From JAQUBU01 sp036677685 (lineage in GTDB: Bacteria > Bacillota > Syntrophomonadia > Syntrophomonadales > Syntrophomonadaceae), in contig JAVBWA010000038.1 of NCBI GenBank assembly GCA_036677685.1, forward strand, positions 1-47,108: DNA of 47,108 nucleotides, read 5' to 3'. The notes under the pieces are model-generated. The model saw nothing but the letters and a program-made list of their open reading frames with translations, made no database searches and had not been told where the DNA came from. Made by a program: the position numbers and the translations under genes. The number at the start of each line of letters is the position of its first letter. Position 1 is the stretch's first letter. Below, piece by piece: positions 24,909-32,558 of the stretch.

Positions 24909-25913
24909 ATGGACAGAGTATTAATGGCCCATGGCAGTGGCGGGCTGATGAGCCAGCGATTAATAGAGGAAGTATTCAAGCAAGCCTGGAACAACCCCTT
25001 GCTGGAACCCATGCTGGATGGAGCCTTGCTTGATTTGCCGCCGGGAAAGGTAGTTATGTCTACCGATTCTTTTGTAATAACTCCCCTGTTTTTCCCGGGA
25101 GGGGATATAGGCAAGCTTTCCATTTGCGGTACGGTCAATGATCTGGTGGCCTGCGGAGCCAGGCCCTTATACTTGTCGACCGCTTTTATAATCGAAGAAG
25201 GGCTGCCTTTATCCGATTTGAGGAAACTGGCGGAGTCAATGGCCAGAACCGCGAGCGCAGCAGGTGTCAGCCTGGTTACCGGCGACACCAAGGTGGTTGA
25301 GAAAGGCAGCGCTGATGGAGTATTTATAAATACCACAGGAATAGGAGTAATACCACCGGGGATTGATTATCGCCCCGCTCGCATCCAGCCTGGGGACAAG
25401 GTTATAGTTACAGGCAGTATGGGTGATCATGGCCTGGCCATTCTTGCTCAAAGAGAAGGTTTAAGTTTTTCAACTCCGACACTTAGTGACTGTGCTCCCT
25501 TGCACCGAATCGCCAAAAAACTGGAAGCATACGGTGATGCGGTAAAATGTATGCGTGATCCGACCCGGGGTGGTCTGGCCACGGTCTTAAATGAATTGGC
25601 GGTTCAAGCGGGGCATGGAATAGAAGTCAGAGAACAGGATATACCAGTATCGCCGGTAGTACAGGGAGCCTGCGATATGTTGGGGATGGACCCGCTTTAT
25701 ATGGCCAATGAAGGCAAGTTTGTATTTTTTGCTGCGGCTTCTTCAGCGGCTGATATACTTAAAGATATCAAGTCGCTTTCCGAGGCCTCCGGTGCGGCTA
25801 TAATCGGTGAAGTTGTTAAAGAACCCAAGGGTATGGTCTTAATTGAAACGGAACTGGGCGCCCAGCGCATCCTGGGTATTTTGGAAGGGGAGCATGTGCC
25901 CCGCATTTGCTAG
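24909..25913 (+). CDS. hypE: Carbamoyl dehydratase HypE
   Basis: 334 aa. GAGGAGAG lies upstream of ATG. A PurM-like ATPase: AHGSGGLMSQRLIEE, STDSFVITPLFFPGGDIGKLSICGTVND, RDPTRGGLAT, and the essential C-terminal PRIC whose cysteine is carbamoylated by HypF and dehydrated to thiocyanate. Last gene of the operon, followed by a strong terminator. Confidence 0.96.
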   Translation: MDRVLMAHGSGGLMSQRLIEEVFKQAWNNPLLEPMLDGALLDLPPGKVVMSTDSFVITPLFFPGGDIGKLSICGTVNDLVACGARPLYLSTAFIIEEGLPLSDLRKLAESMARTASAAGVSLVTGDTKVVEKGSADGVFINTTGIGVIPPGIDYRPARIQPGDKVIVTGSMGDHGLAILAQREGLSFSTPTLSDCAPLHRIAKKLEAYGDAVKCMRDPTRGGLATVLNELAVQAGHGIEVREQDIPVSPVVQGACDMLGMDPLYMANEGKFVFFAAASSAADILKDIKSLSEASGAAIIGEVVKEPKGMVLIETELGAQRILGILEGEHVPRIC

Positions 25914-25936
25914 TGAAAAGGAATAATTATAAACAA

Positions 25937-25969
25937 AAAACCTCACAACATAATTTGTTGTGAGGTTTT
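25937..25969. terminator. Bidirectional terminator between hypE and hppA
   Basis: AAAACCTCACAACA (25937-25950) pairs perfectly with TGTTGTGAGGTTTT (25956-25969), 14 bp with a 5-base loop. A-run on the left and T-run on the right suit both convergent genes. Confidence 0.92.
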
Positions 25970-26003
25970 GTATGTCTTGGGTTTTTTAAAAGATTAGATG
26001 CTT

Positions 26004-28463
26004 TTATTTGCTGGGTATTCTCATTCCGTAGAAGGTGCGATACACGAAGAATACAGCTACCAGGAAGAAAGCTACTCCAACATAGGGGGCAACATCCCTG
26101 AATGTTCCGGATATTGCGATTTCCATAGCTAGTAGTCCAAACAGGGTAGTAAACTTGATGATCGGGTTAAGTGCTACTGAAGATGTATCTTTGAAAGGAT
26201 CGCCAACAGTATCACCGACTACGGTTGCTTCATGTAACGGAGTACCTTTTTCTTTAAGATCAACTTCAACAACCTTTTTAGCATTGTCCCAGCATCCGCC
26301 GGCATTAGCCATAAAGACCGCCTGGAACAGACCAAATACTGCTATGGAGATCAGGTAAGCTACAAAGAAGGATACTCTTTCCGCATTTCCGCCCGAGGGT
26401 GCAGCTAAGAATGCAAAGGCTAATGCAAAGGAGAATAATGCTATAAAAATGTTAAACATACCTGATTGCGCATACTGGGTACAAATTTTTACAACCTCTT
26501 TTGATTTTTCGGTATTAGCTTTTACGTTTGCTGCTTCTTCAAGGTTGATGTTGTTTTTGATATATTCAACAGCTCTGTATGCCCCAGTAGTTACCGCCTG
26601 GGTTGAAGCTCCGGTAAACCAGTAGATTACTGAACCGCCGCACAGCAGGCCTAATATGGTGTAAGGATTTAACAGGGTAAGAATTGTAGCCGGGTCAACA
26701 CCCAAAACATTCTTGATAACCAGTATTAGTGAGAAAATCATAGCGGTGGCACCAACCACAGCGGTACCGATCAGTACCGGTTTAGCGGTGGCTTTAAAGG
26801 TGTTGCCTGCTCCATCGTTAGCTTCCAGATAATATTTGCCTTTCTCAAAGTCGGGTTTGAAACCGTACTCTTTCTGAATTTCTTTATCGATGTTTTTTAC
26901 TTCCTCAATTAGAGACAGTTCATAAACGGATTGAGCATTATCAGTAACCGGGCCATAGCTGTCGACTGCAATAGTAACAGGCCCCATGCCCAGCATTCCG
27001 AAAGCGATCAAACCAAATGCAAATACGGAAGAGTAGCTCATGATATCGGCCGTTATAGGCAGACTTGCCCAATAACCGCCGAACATGATAATTACGAATA
27101 CCATACCAATCCAGAAGCTGCTGAAATTTCCGGCAACCAGTCCGGACAGTATGTTCAGAGAAGGGCCGCCTTCTCTGGATGCTTTAACAACTTCTGCTAC
27201 ATGTTTTGAATTGGGACTGGTAAATACTTTAACGAATTCTGGAATTAATGCTGCTGCCAGTGTACCGAAACTCAGTATAAGGGACAGTGTAAACCAGAAG
27301 GGTGTCAAAGCAGTTTCAATACTTGAACCAGGTCCTACAATATAGTAGGTTAAGGCAAAAGTAACCAGAATGGAGAATATTGAAGTAATCCATACCAAAT
27401 TGGTAAGGGGTGCTTCGAAGTCGAAGTCGTCTTTACTGCCAAATTTGGATTGACTGAATGCTCTATTAATATAGAAGGAAACAACAGAGCTGATAACCAT
27501 CATTACGCGTATGGCAAATATCCAGGTAAGCAAAGTGGTTTGCAGAGCAGGAGCTACTGCCAGAACGATGAAGGTAACCATCGCTACGCCGGTAACACCA
27601 TATGTTTCGAAACCATCTGCAGTAGGTCCTACGCTGTCACCTGCGTTATCACCGGTACAGTCGGCTATAACACCAGGGTTTCGAGGATCGTCCTCTTTAA
27701 TGCCAAAAACGATTTTCATCAGGTCGGCCCCGATGTCGGCGATCTTGGTGAATATACCACCGGCTATACGCAGTGCACTTGCTCCCAGGGATTCACCGAT
27801 GGCAAAGCCTATAAAGCTGGCACCAGCCAGTTCGCGAGGAACAAACAGCAATATAATCAGCATCATAATTAATTCAACACAAACTAAAAGAACACCAATG
27901 CTCATTCCTGCATCAAGTGCTATGTTCAAAAGTTTAAGAGGTTTTCTTTCCAAGGAGGTAAAGGCCACCCTGCTGTTAGCCAAAGTATTCATGCGAATAC
28001 CATACCAGGCAACACTATAGGAACCCATAATACCAATTACGGTCCATAGCAGGATGAATAGTACCGAGCCGATAGGCATCTCCTGAAGGAAACCATAGTA
28101 GAAGGCCACACACACGCCGATAAAGGCAAAAAGTATAGCAATGAATTTTCCCTGTTGGGTAAGGTATGTCTTACAGGTTTCATAAATAGTTTCAGATACA
28201 TCTAACATGGTCTGATGAGCCACCAATTTCTTAACTTTGGTGAACTGGTAAAAACCAAACAGCATACCTAAAATACAAACTCCAATACCGAAATAAAGCA
28301 AGCTGTTTTGCGCAGGACTCAGTTGTGGGATTATCAGATTTGCCTCGCTGGCACAGGCTATTGCTGGTGAAAGCATTACCATCGCTAAGCTGACTAATAT
28401 ACCAACTATTGTTTTCGGCAATTTTGACAGCCAGCCCAGTCTAATCATTAGAGCGTTATCCAC
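26004..28463 (-). CDS. hppA: Membrane-bound ion-pumping pyrophosphatase
   Basis: 819 aa from GTG 28463 with GGAAGG 10 bases upstream; an ATG five codons later is the alternative. About 16 membrane segments, preceded by a cleavable-looking hydrophobic leader (about 18-40). Catalytic loop EDDPRNPGVIADCTGDNAGDSVGPTADGFETYG binds Mg-pyrophosphate. The usual H+/Na+ pump sequence here is DNVGDCAGMAADLFETY, so this is the divergent DNAGDSVGPTADGFETYG type that I associate with Na+-regulated proton pumps (recalled, not verified). Hydrolyses PPi to pump H+ or Na+ outward, or makes PPi in reverse. In a syntroph living near thermodynamic limits it recovers energy from acyl-CoA synthetase PPi. Convergent with hypE. 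Confidence 0.93.
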   Translation of the reverse strand: MDNALMIRLGWLSKLPKTIVGILVSLAMVMLSPAIACASEANLIIPQLSPAQNSLLYFGIGVCILGMLFGFYQFTKVKKLVAHQTMLDVSETIYETCKTYLTQQGKFIAILFAFIGVCVAFYYGFLQEMPIGSVLFILLWTVIGIMGSYSVAWYGIRMNTLANSRVAFTSLERKPLKLLNIALDAGMSIGVLLVCVELIMMLIILLFVPRELAGASFIGFAIGESLGASALRIAGGIFTKIADIGADLMKIVFGIKEDDPRNPGVIADCTGDNAGDSVGPTADGFETYGVTGVAMVTFIVLAVAPALQTTLLTWIFAIRVMMVISSVVSFYINRAFSQSKFGSKDDFDFEAPLTNLVWITSIFSILVTFALTYYIVGPGSSIETALTPFWFTLSLILSFGTLAAALIPEFVKVFTSPNSKHVAEVVKASREGGPSLNILSGLVAGNFSSFWIGMVFVIIMFGGYWASLPITADIMSYSSVFAFGLIAFGMLGMGPVTIAVDSYGPVTDNAQSVYELSLIEEVKNIDKEIQKEYGFKPDFEKGKYYLEANDGAGNTFKATAKPVLIGTAVVGATAMIFSLILVIKNVLGVDPATILTLLNPYTILGLLCGGSVIYWFTGASTQAVTTGAYRAVEYIKNNINLEEAANVKANTEKSKEVVKICTQYAQSGMFNIFIALFSFALAFAFLAAPSGGNAERVSFFVAYLISIAVFGLFQAVFMANAGGCWDNAKKVVEVDLKEKGTPLHEATVVGDTVGDPFKDTSSVALNPIIKFTTLFGLLAMEIAISGTFRDVAPYVGVAFFLVAVFFVYRTFYGMRIPSK

Positions 28464-28536
28464 TAATTCTCATCCTTCCTTTCTGTTCAGATTAATAGAA
28501 TAATAATGCGATATTGGTAAAATAATTCTCTATGTT

Positions 28537-28572
28537 TTAATAGCTTTTGCTGCCCAATCTCTCTCTATTCAT
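28537..28572 (-). CDS. Possible 11-aa leader peptide upstream of hppA
   Basis: On the minus strand AAGGAGGGGGTA leads straight into ATG 28572 and an 11-codon ORF (MNRERLGSKSY) that stops 73 bases before the hppA start. The ribosome site is stronger than that of hppA itself. It could be a translated leader or chance. Confidence 0.3.
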   Translation of the reverse strand: MNRERLGSKSY

Positions 28573-28848
28573 TACCCCCTCCTTCGACACAAAAAAGTAA
28601 GAGATTTTGTTCATTTTAACAAAAACTCATTAAGACTTTGTATTGAGTAATATTTAACATTCCCGTTACAAAGAAGGTTTCCAGCTCTGGAACGTTCTAA
28701 ACGGGTTGGTGCCATAGAGTCATATTAGCCTTTTTCAGGGAAAATGCAAAGTCTTAAATCCGAGGCGGAATTAATTATTAGCGGCATATTAGGTAAACTC
28801 TTAAAATATTATTGAATTAATTCGCAAAATATCACCATTCTCCTTGAC

Positions 28849-28877
28849 TTGACGGTAAGCTTATGTAAGACTAAAAT
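28849..28877 (+). promoter_or_regulatory. Sigma-A promoter reading antisense into the EamA gene
   Basis: TTGACG (28849-28854), 17-base spacer, TAAAAT (28872-28877). It points towards the 3' end of the minus-strand EamA gene, and no plus-strand gene follows. Expected start near 28884. Confidence 0.55.
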
Positions 28878-28883
28878 GGCCGT

Positions 28884-28945
28884 AGGATTTATATTATAAG
28901 ACATCCTTAAATAGATTTGAACCGGAGCAGTTCTCCGGTTTTTTT
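28884..28945 (+). ncRNA. Candidate ~60-nt antisense small RNA
   Basis: It would start at the 28849-28877 promoter and end at AACCGGAG (28920-28927) / CTCCGGTT (28933-28940) plus T7. It overlaps the last ~17 codons and stop of the EamA gene in antisense. Supported only by promoter and terminator spacing. Confidence 0.35.
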
Positions 28946-29817
28946 ATGTTCGGGGTGGAGATACTTAGAAAGATGCTGGTTAGAACCAGAGCGGAACCTA
29001 TTATTTGTTTTAGGGTCAGAATTTCTCCAAGGATCAAAAAAGCCAGCATCAAGGTTATCACCGGCTCCACGGTACTGATCAGCGAAGCCCGCGAAGCCCC
29101 GATTTTTTGAACTCCCTTGAGGAAAAAAGATACTGACAGGACCGTATTAAATAAGCTGATAATAAAAACGATTAAAACCTGTATTCCGCTTAAAGAAGTA
29201 AGAAATTCCGAACGAGGGGTGACGGCTGGTATAAGAATTATGCCAATTAATGAAAAAGAAGCGGTTAAGGACAGGGGAGAGATCCGGTTTACATTCTTCT
29301 GGCCAACCAGGGAATAAAGAGCGTATATTATGCAAGCGGCTGTGGCAAACCATAAACCCTTAGGGGAAATGTAAAGGCTGGAATTGCCGGCCCCGGAAAC
29401 CAAATACACACCGATAACTGCCAGACCAAGACCGACTATTAAGCGATAATCGAATTTTTCTTTATAAACCACCAGGGCCATCAGCGCCACCAATACCGGA
29501 TGACTGAAAAAAATAACCGTGGCTAAAGCCACAGAGAGATAATTCAAAGCGTAGAAATAAACCAAGCCTGAACTTATCAGCAGCACACCTTGAACTATAA
29601 CCAAGATAGAGTAGCTAAGCAAAGGTTCTCTTCTTATTAATTTGAGATATACTGTTAAAATGACAAAAGCCATTAAATACCTTAAAAATAAGGCTGTACT
29701 TGGGTTCAGCCCGGCCTGATAAGCAATTTTGGTGAGGATGGGTAAGGAAGCATAAAGGAATGCCGATATTGTTATGTATATGGCTCCGCTGATCCGGTCC
29801 GGAAGATTCTTAATCAT
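28894..29817 (-). CDS. EamA/DMT-family transporter
   Basis: 307 aa from ATG 29817, which has TTGGAG 6 bases upstream; a TTG four codons earlier overlaps that ribosome site. Ten membrane segments in two EamA halves (MIKNLPDRISGAIYITISAFLYASLPIL start; second half GLWFATAACIIYALYSLVG). Family members export amino acids, nucleobases or other metabolites; substrate unknown. The C-terminal tail (NIKKPENCSGSNLFKDVL) overlaps a plus-strand terminator. Encoded alone between hppA and a repeat. Confidence 0.9.
   Translation of the reverse strand: MIKNLPDRISGAIYITISAFLYASLPILTKIAYQAGLNPSTALFLRYLMAFVILTVYLKLIRREPLLSYSILVIVQGVLLISSGLVYFYALNYLSVALATVIFFSHPVLVALMALVVYKEKFDYRLIVGLGLAVIGVYLVSGAGNSSLYISPKGLWFATAACIIYALYSLVGQKNVNRISPLSLTASFSLIGIILIPAVTPRSEFLTSLSGIQVLIVFIISLFNTVLSVSFFLKGVQKIGASRASLISTVEPVITLMLAFLILGEILTLKQIIGSALVLTSIFLSISTPNIKKPENCSGSNLFKDVL
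28920..28945 (+). terminator. Plus-strand intrinsic terminator inside the EamA 3' end
   Basis: 8-bp stem AACCGGAG/CTCCGGTT followed by seven T residues on the plus strand. The minus strand has no equivalent U-run after the stem, so it acts on plus-strand RNA. Confidence 0.7.
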
Positions 29818-30236
29818 TGCAAACTCCAAACATTGTCAAATTTAAGCGTATATGTTAAGTACAGTTTAGCTTCTATATAAGTATAGTTTAGCTTATTTAT
29901 AACGAGGCGGAAAGATGTCCCTCGCTTCTTTAAGCGGTCGGATTCCTATTCGCAAAACAGGTAATGGATACTAATACCCTGCCTCGTTGCAGCGGTGTGT
30001 TGCCCCCTACGGGGACTACTTATATTGATTCCCTTCGGGAATGATTAAATGGTGAAGAAACTGCTTCGCAGTTTCCGCTGATGCTTAAGGTCAATATGCC
30101 TGCAGTACCGGTTAAGGCCGGATCAGGTTATAGATATGCAGTTGCCGGAATTTTCCGAAAGTAGAATTCGGAAGGGAAGCAAGTGTATCATGGCGAAATA
30201 TAATATAATAAAAGAAGAATTAGGGGGGATGGATTT
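29818..30236. other. Intergenic region with repeat copy F
   Basis: Holds promoter-proximal AT-rich DNA of the EamA gene, including the doubled motif TAGTTTAGCTT-like (29865-29895), and repeat copy F. No gene seen. Confidence 0.5.
29903..30088 (+). repeat. CGAGGC-family repeat, copy F (long form)
   Basis: CGAGGCGG at the left and GCCTCG (29981-29986) at the end of the core, then the full cassette (CCCCCTACGGGG and ATTCCC-TTCG-GGGAAT) and GAAGAAACTGC...GCAGTTTC. In the core, GCTT-CTTT-AAGC replaces the hairpin of copies C-E, as also in copy G. Confidence 0.9.
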
Positions 30237-30530
30237 ATGCAGTTCAAGCGGATTGATAATTTCCGCTTTACCGACCGCAACAAGGCGGGAGGGGATGCGG
30301 TCTTTGACTGTGATGGAGAGGAACGCAAGGCGGAATTGGTTTTTTATTTGCAAAGCACGTATTGCCTCAGCGTAAAATTGGGGCGGCACGATAAGGCACT
30401 CGTAACCAGCGAACTGGAAGAATTTGTCCGAAATAATATGATAGAGCTCAAAAAAATGGTCAACCCCGATGTGGAGCGAATTAGAAAGGAAAGGCGAGCC
30501 CTCCTGTATGGAGCAGGTGAAGGAGAATAA
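30237..30530 (+). CDS. Small hypothetical protein, charged
   Basis: 97 aa. AGGGGGG lies 8 bases before ATG 30237. No family recognised. The N-terminal half (FKRIDNFRFTDRNKAGGDAVFDCDGEERKAELVFYL) looks like alternating beta strands; the C-terminal third is a charged helix (SELEEFVRNNMIELKKMVNPDVERIRKERR). Soluble, no Cys pair. It stands alone after repeat copy F. Confidence 0.7.
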   Translation: MQFKRIDNFRFTDRNKAGGDAVFDCDGEERKAELVFYLQSTYCLSVKLGRHDKALVTSELEEFVRNNMIELKKMVNPDVERIRKERRALLYGAGEGE

Positions 30531-30756
30531 TACCTGTTGCAAAAAGCTCTATTTCATGCTATTTTGTATTTTGTGTAATTTTTAAATTAGCTTGTGTTTA
30601 TCTAACAGGTTTTTTCAGTAGTTCACATATATTTCCTGACACTGTAGTACAATTTGGTATGGACAATTAAAGACCGATAGTTTATTGTAGTAGCCATAAA
30701 TAGCCGGGATTACATATTAATCGGGCATAGGCTGAATATACACGGAGGTGATGCTA

Positions 30757-31155
30757 ATGAAGAAGAGATGGGGAAAAGGAGAACCAGTTAATCTTTCCGA
30801 TTTATTAAAGATTACACCGGTAGCCAATGAAATCATTCAGCTAAGTGATGAGCTTGATATGACTAGCACCGACCTTATGTGGATAGTAGCCCAGATAATT
30901 GATAACAATGAGGAAATAAGCAGTCATCAATCCAAGATTTTTGATGATGAAGAAGTTTCAGGGGAAGAAGAATGGGGCGAGATGGACCTCGAAGCTCTGG
31001 AAGATGAAATTGACCAGGCAAATTATTCGGTAAATGTGAGGATTAACGGGGGCAGCCGCTTCCCTGAAATTGCGTTTAAGGCGGGCATTAACAGCAAAGA
31101 GGATATAAATTACTTTTTCGATATGATTATGGAAATGCTTGAAAAACTCGATTAG
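30757..31155 (+). CDS. Acidic hypothetical protein
   Basis: 132 aa from ATG 30757 with GGAGGTG 6 bases before; the GTG at 30748 overlaps the ribosome site. A basic N-terminus (MKKRWGKG) and helix are followed by a very acidic linker (FDDEEVSGEEEWGEMDLEALEDEID, about 57-81) and a second mixed domain ending DMIMEMLEKLD. No family recognised. Followed by a perfect terminator, so it is a single-gene unit. Confidence 0.75.
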   Translation: MKKRWGKGEPVNLSDLLKITPVANEIIQLSDELDMTSTDLMWIVAQIIDNNEEISSHQSKIFDDEEVSGEEEWGEMDLEALEDEIDQANYSVNVRINGGSRFPEIAFKAGINSKEDINYFFDMIMEMLEKLD

Positions 31156-31174
31156 ATAACAAAGTCTTGCAACG

Positions 31175-31199
31175 AAAACCCGGGAATTCCCGGGTTTTT
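31175..31199 (+). terminator. Perfect palindromic terminator
   Basis: AAAACCCGGGAATTCCCGGG followed by TTTTT: an 8-12-bp self-complementary stem just after the acidic hypothetical gene. Confidence 0.85.
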
Positions 31200-31235
31200 C
31201 ATCTTTAAGTTTAAAAAAGTTAAGGGGGGGTATAG

Positions 31236-32162
31236 ATGATAATAGAATTAAACAAACATATAAAAGTTATCCGGCCGGAAGCCAAAGCCATGTTTCCATA
31301 CAGCAACTCATTATATGTTGATGATAGAGTTAAAACTTGTATTGATGCAGGCTCAGGAGGACGGGCGTACACCGGCATTGACGTTAACAGCATTGAACTG
31401 CTGTTGTTAAGCCATAATCATTTTGACCATGTTAACGGAATCAGCTTTTTTAAAAATGCTAAAATAATGGCGGGCCAGGAAGAGGAGCAAAGCTATCGGG
31501 ACCCCGATTTTTATTTAAAGTATATCGGTTATCTGGAATGGCCGCGGCTGATGGGAGATATAGATCGAGAAAACCTGTCAAAATTTATAGTTTTGCCTGA
31601 TGATGTTCCCGTTAAACGGGGTTACCAGGAAGTTAAACTAAGCGGCTTGATAAAGGACGGAGATGTTTTTGATCTGGGTGAAACTACTGTTACCGCCCTG
31701 CATACCCCCGGACACACCCCAGGGCATTATGCTTATTATTTTGAAAAGGATGGGATTCTTTTTTCCGGAGACATCGACCTGGCTCCGGGAGGTCCCTGGT
31801 ATGGAGGGGGATTATCGGATTTTGATGCCTTACTGAGCTCCGTCCAGAGAATTACTGACATTAACCCTCGCATATTGGTAACTTCCCACCGGCGGGTTTT
31901 CGACAGCCGGACTGACAATATTCCACAATTAATAAGGGATTATATAAATATTTCACTGCAAAAAGAAGAGCAAAGCCTAAAGTATCTATCCGAGCCCCGG
32001 ACTATAGATGATATAGCCAAGCAGGATTTTATCAGCGATTTCAAAGAAAAGTCACCTTATACCAATTTCTGGACCAAAATGATGATCGATAAGCATATGC
32101 AGCGTTTAATTAAACTCGGTCAGGTCAAGCAAATAGAATCGAAATACTACCAGCGCGTTTAA
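31236..32162 (+). CDS. Metallo-beta-lactamase-fold hydrolase
   Basis: 308 aa. AAGGGGGG lies before the ATG. Zinc motif SHNHFDHV (HxHxDH), then HTPGHTPGHYAYYF, FSGDID (Asp) and a late TSHRR histidine complete the two-metal site. The C-terminal 80 residues look like the winged-helix tail of LACTB2-type proteins (DDIAKQDF...MIDKHMQRLIKLGQV). Substrate could be a thioester, lactone or nucleic acid. The stop overlaps by 4 bases the stop of the convergent DUF2892 gene. Confidence 0.88.
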   Translation: MIIELNKHIKVIRPEAKAMFPYSNSLYVDDRVKTCIDAGSGGRAYTGIDVNSIELLLLSHNHFDHVNGISFFKNAKIMAGQEEEQSYRDPDFYLKYIGYLEWPRLMGDIDRENLSKFIVLPDDVPVKRGYQEVKLSGLIKDGDVFDLGETTVTALHTPGHTPGHYAYYFEKDGILFSGDIDLAPGGPWYGGGLSDFDALLSSVQRITDINPRILVTSHRRVFDSRTDNIPQLIRDYINISLQKEEQSLKYLSEPRTIDDIAKQDFISDFKEKSPYTNFWTKMMIDKHMQRLIKLGQVKQIESKYYQRV

Positions 32163-32371
32163 GTTTTCGATTTTTCACCTTGCGATTTGCTCATCCAAAT
32201 AGCTTGCAATTCATAAAGCGGCGAATAGCCCAGCAAAGCAGTGGCAAGTTCTATGCAGCCCAGTACTCCGCTTACGGTAGCCGGCCAACCGGTAATTAAT
32301 TGCGACCCTGAAAGAAAAAAGAAGCAAAATGCCAGTATATATCTAGCTATGACTCCATCCCGGCTTAACAT
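32159..32371 (-). CDS. DUF2892 (YgaP-type) membrane protein
   Basis: 70 aa. GGAG lies 7 bases before the ATG. Two membrane segments (about 8-26 and 31-50) in the DUF2892 pattern: RDGVIARYILAFCFFFLSG, then WPATVSGVLGCIELATALLGYSPLYEL. The usual cysteine of GxCPLY is Ser here (GYSPLY), so a rhodanese- or sulfur-linked redox role is unlikely. Function unknown. Confidence 0.75.
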   Translation of the reverse strand: MLSRDGVIARYILAFCFFFLSGSQLITGWPATVSGVLGCIELATALLGYSPLYELQAIWMSKSQGEKSKT

Positions 32372-32446
32372 ATATAATCTCCATTTCTAATTTTCTTTTA
32401 GTATCAAATTTAAACTCGCCAAATATGTGAGTGAAGAACTGTCAAA

Positions 32447-32499
32447 AAAGGAAGCCATCTAATCTTTAATCCAGATTTAAAGATTAAATGGCTTCCTTT
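32447..32499 (+). terminator. Long hairpin upstream of rmuC
   Basis: AAAGGAAGCCAT (32447-32458) and TAATCTTTAA (32460-32469) pair with TTAAAGATTA (32477-32486) and ATGGCTTCCTTT (32488-32499), 22 pairs with one mismatch. It lies between the divergent DUF2892 and rmuC genes, so it is a leader hairpin rather than the end of either. The GAAGCCAT arm recurs in the terminator at 34358. Confidence 0.6.
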
Positions 32500-32558
32500 A
32501 TGCTAGAACTATTGTTCGATTTTATGCTATATTTAAGCAAATAGGAGGAAAAAAACAA

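Larger units (their letters stand above)
28464..28893. other. 430-bp regulatory gap between hppA and the EamA gene
   Basis: Carries an 11-codon minus-strand leader ORF (28537-28572), the inverted repeat TTTTGTT/AACAAAA near 28612-28628 and a plus-strand promoter (28849-28877). Nothing else recognised; a lone CGAGGCGGA at about 28766 is not followed by the repeat body. Confidence 0.5.

Noticed and set aside
28760..28790. Eighth CGAGGC repeat near 28766
   Set aside because: Only CGAGGCGGA matches; the rest of the core and the closing GCCTCG are absent.
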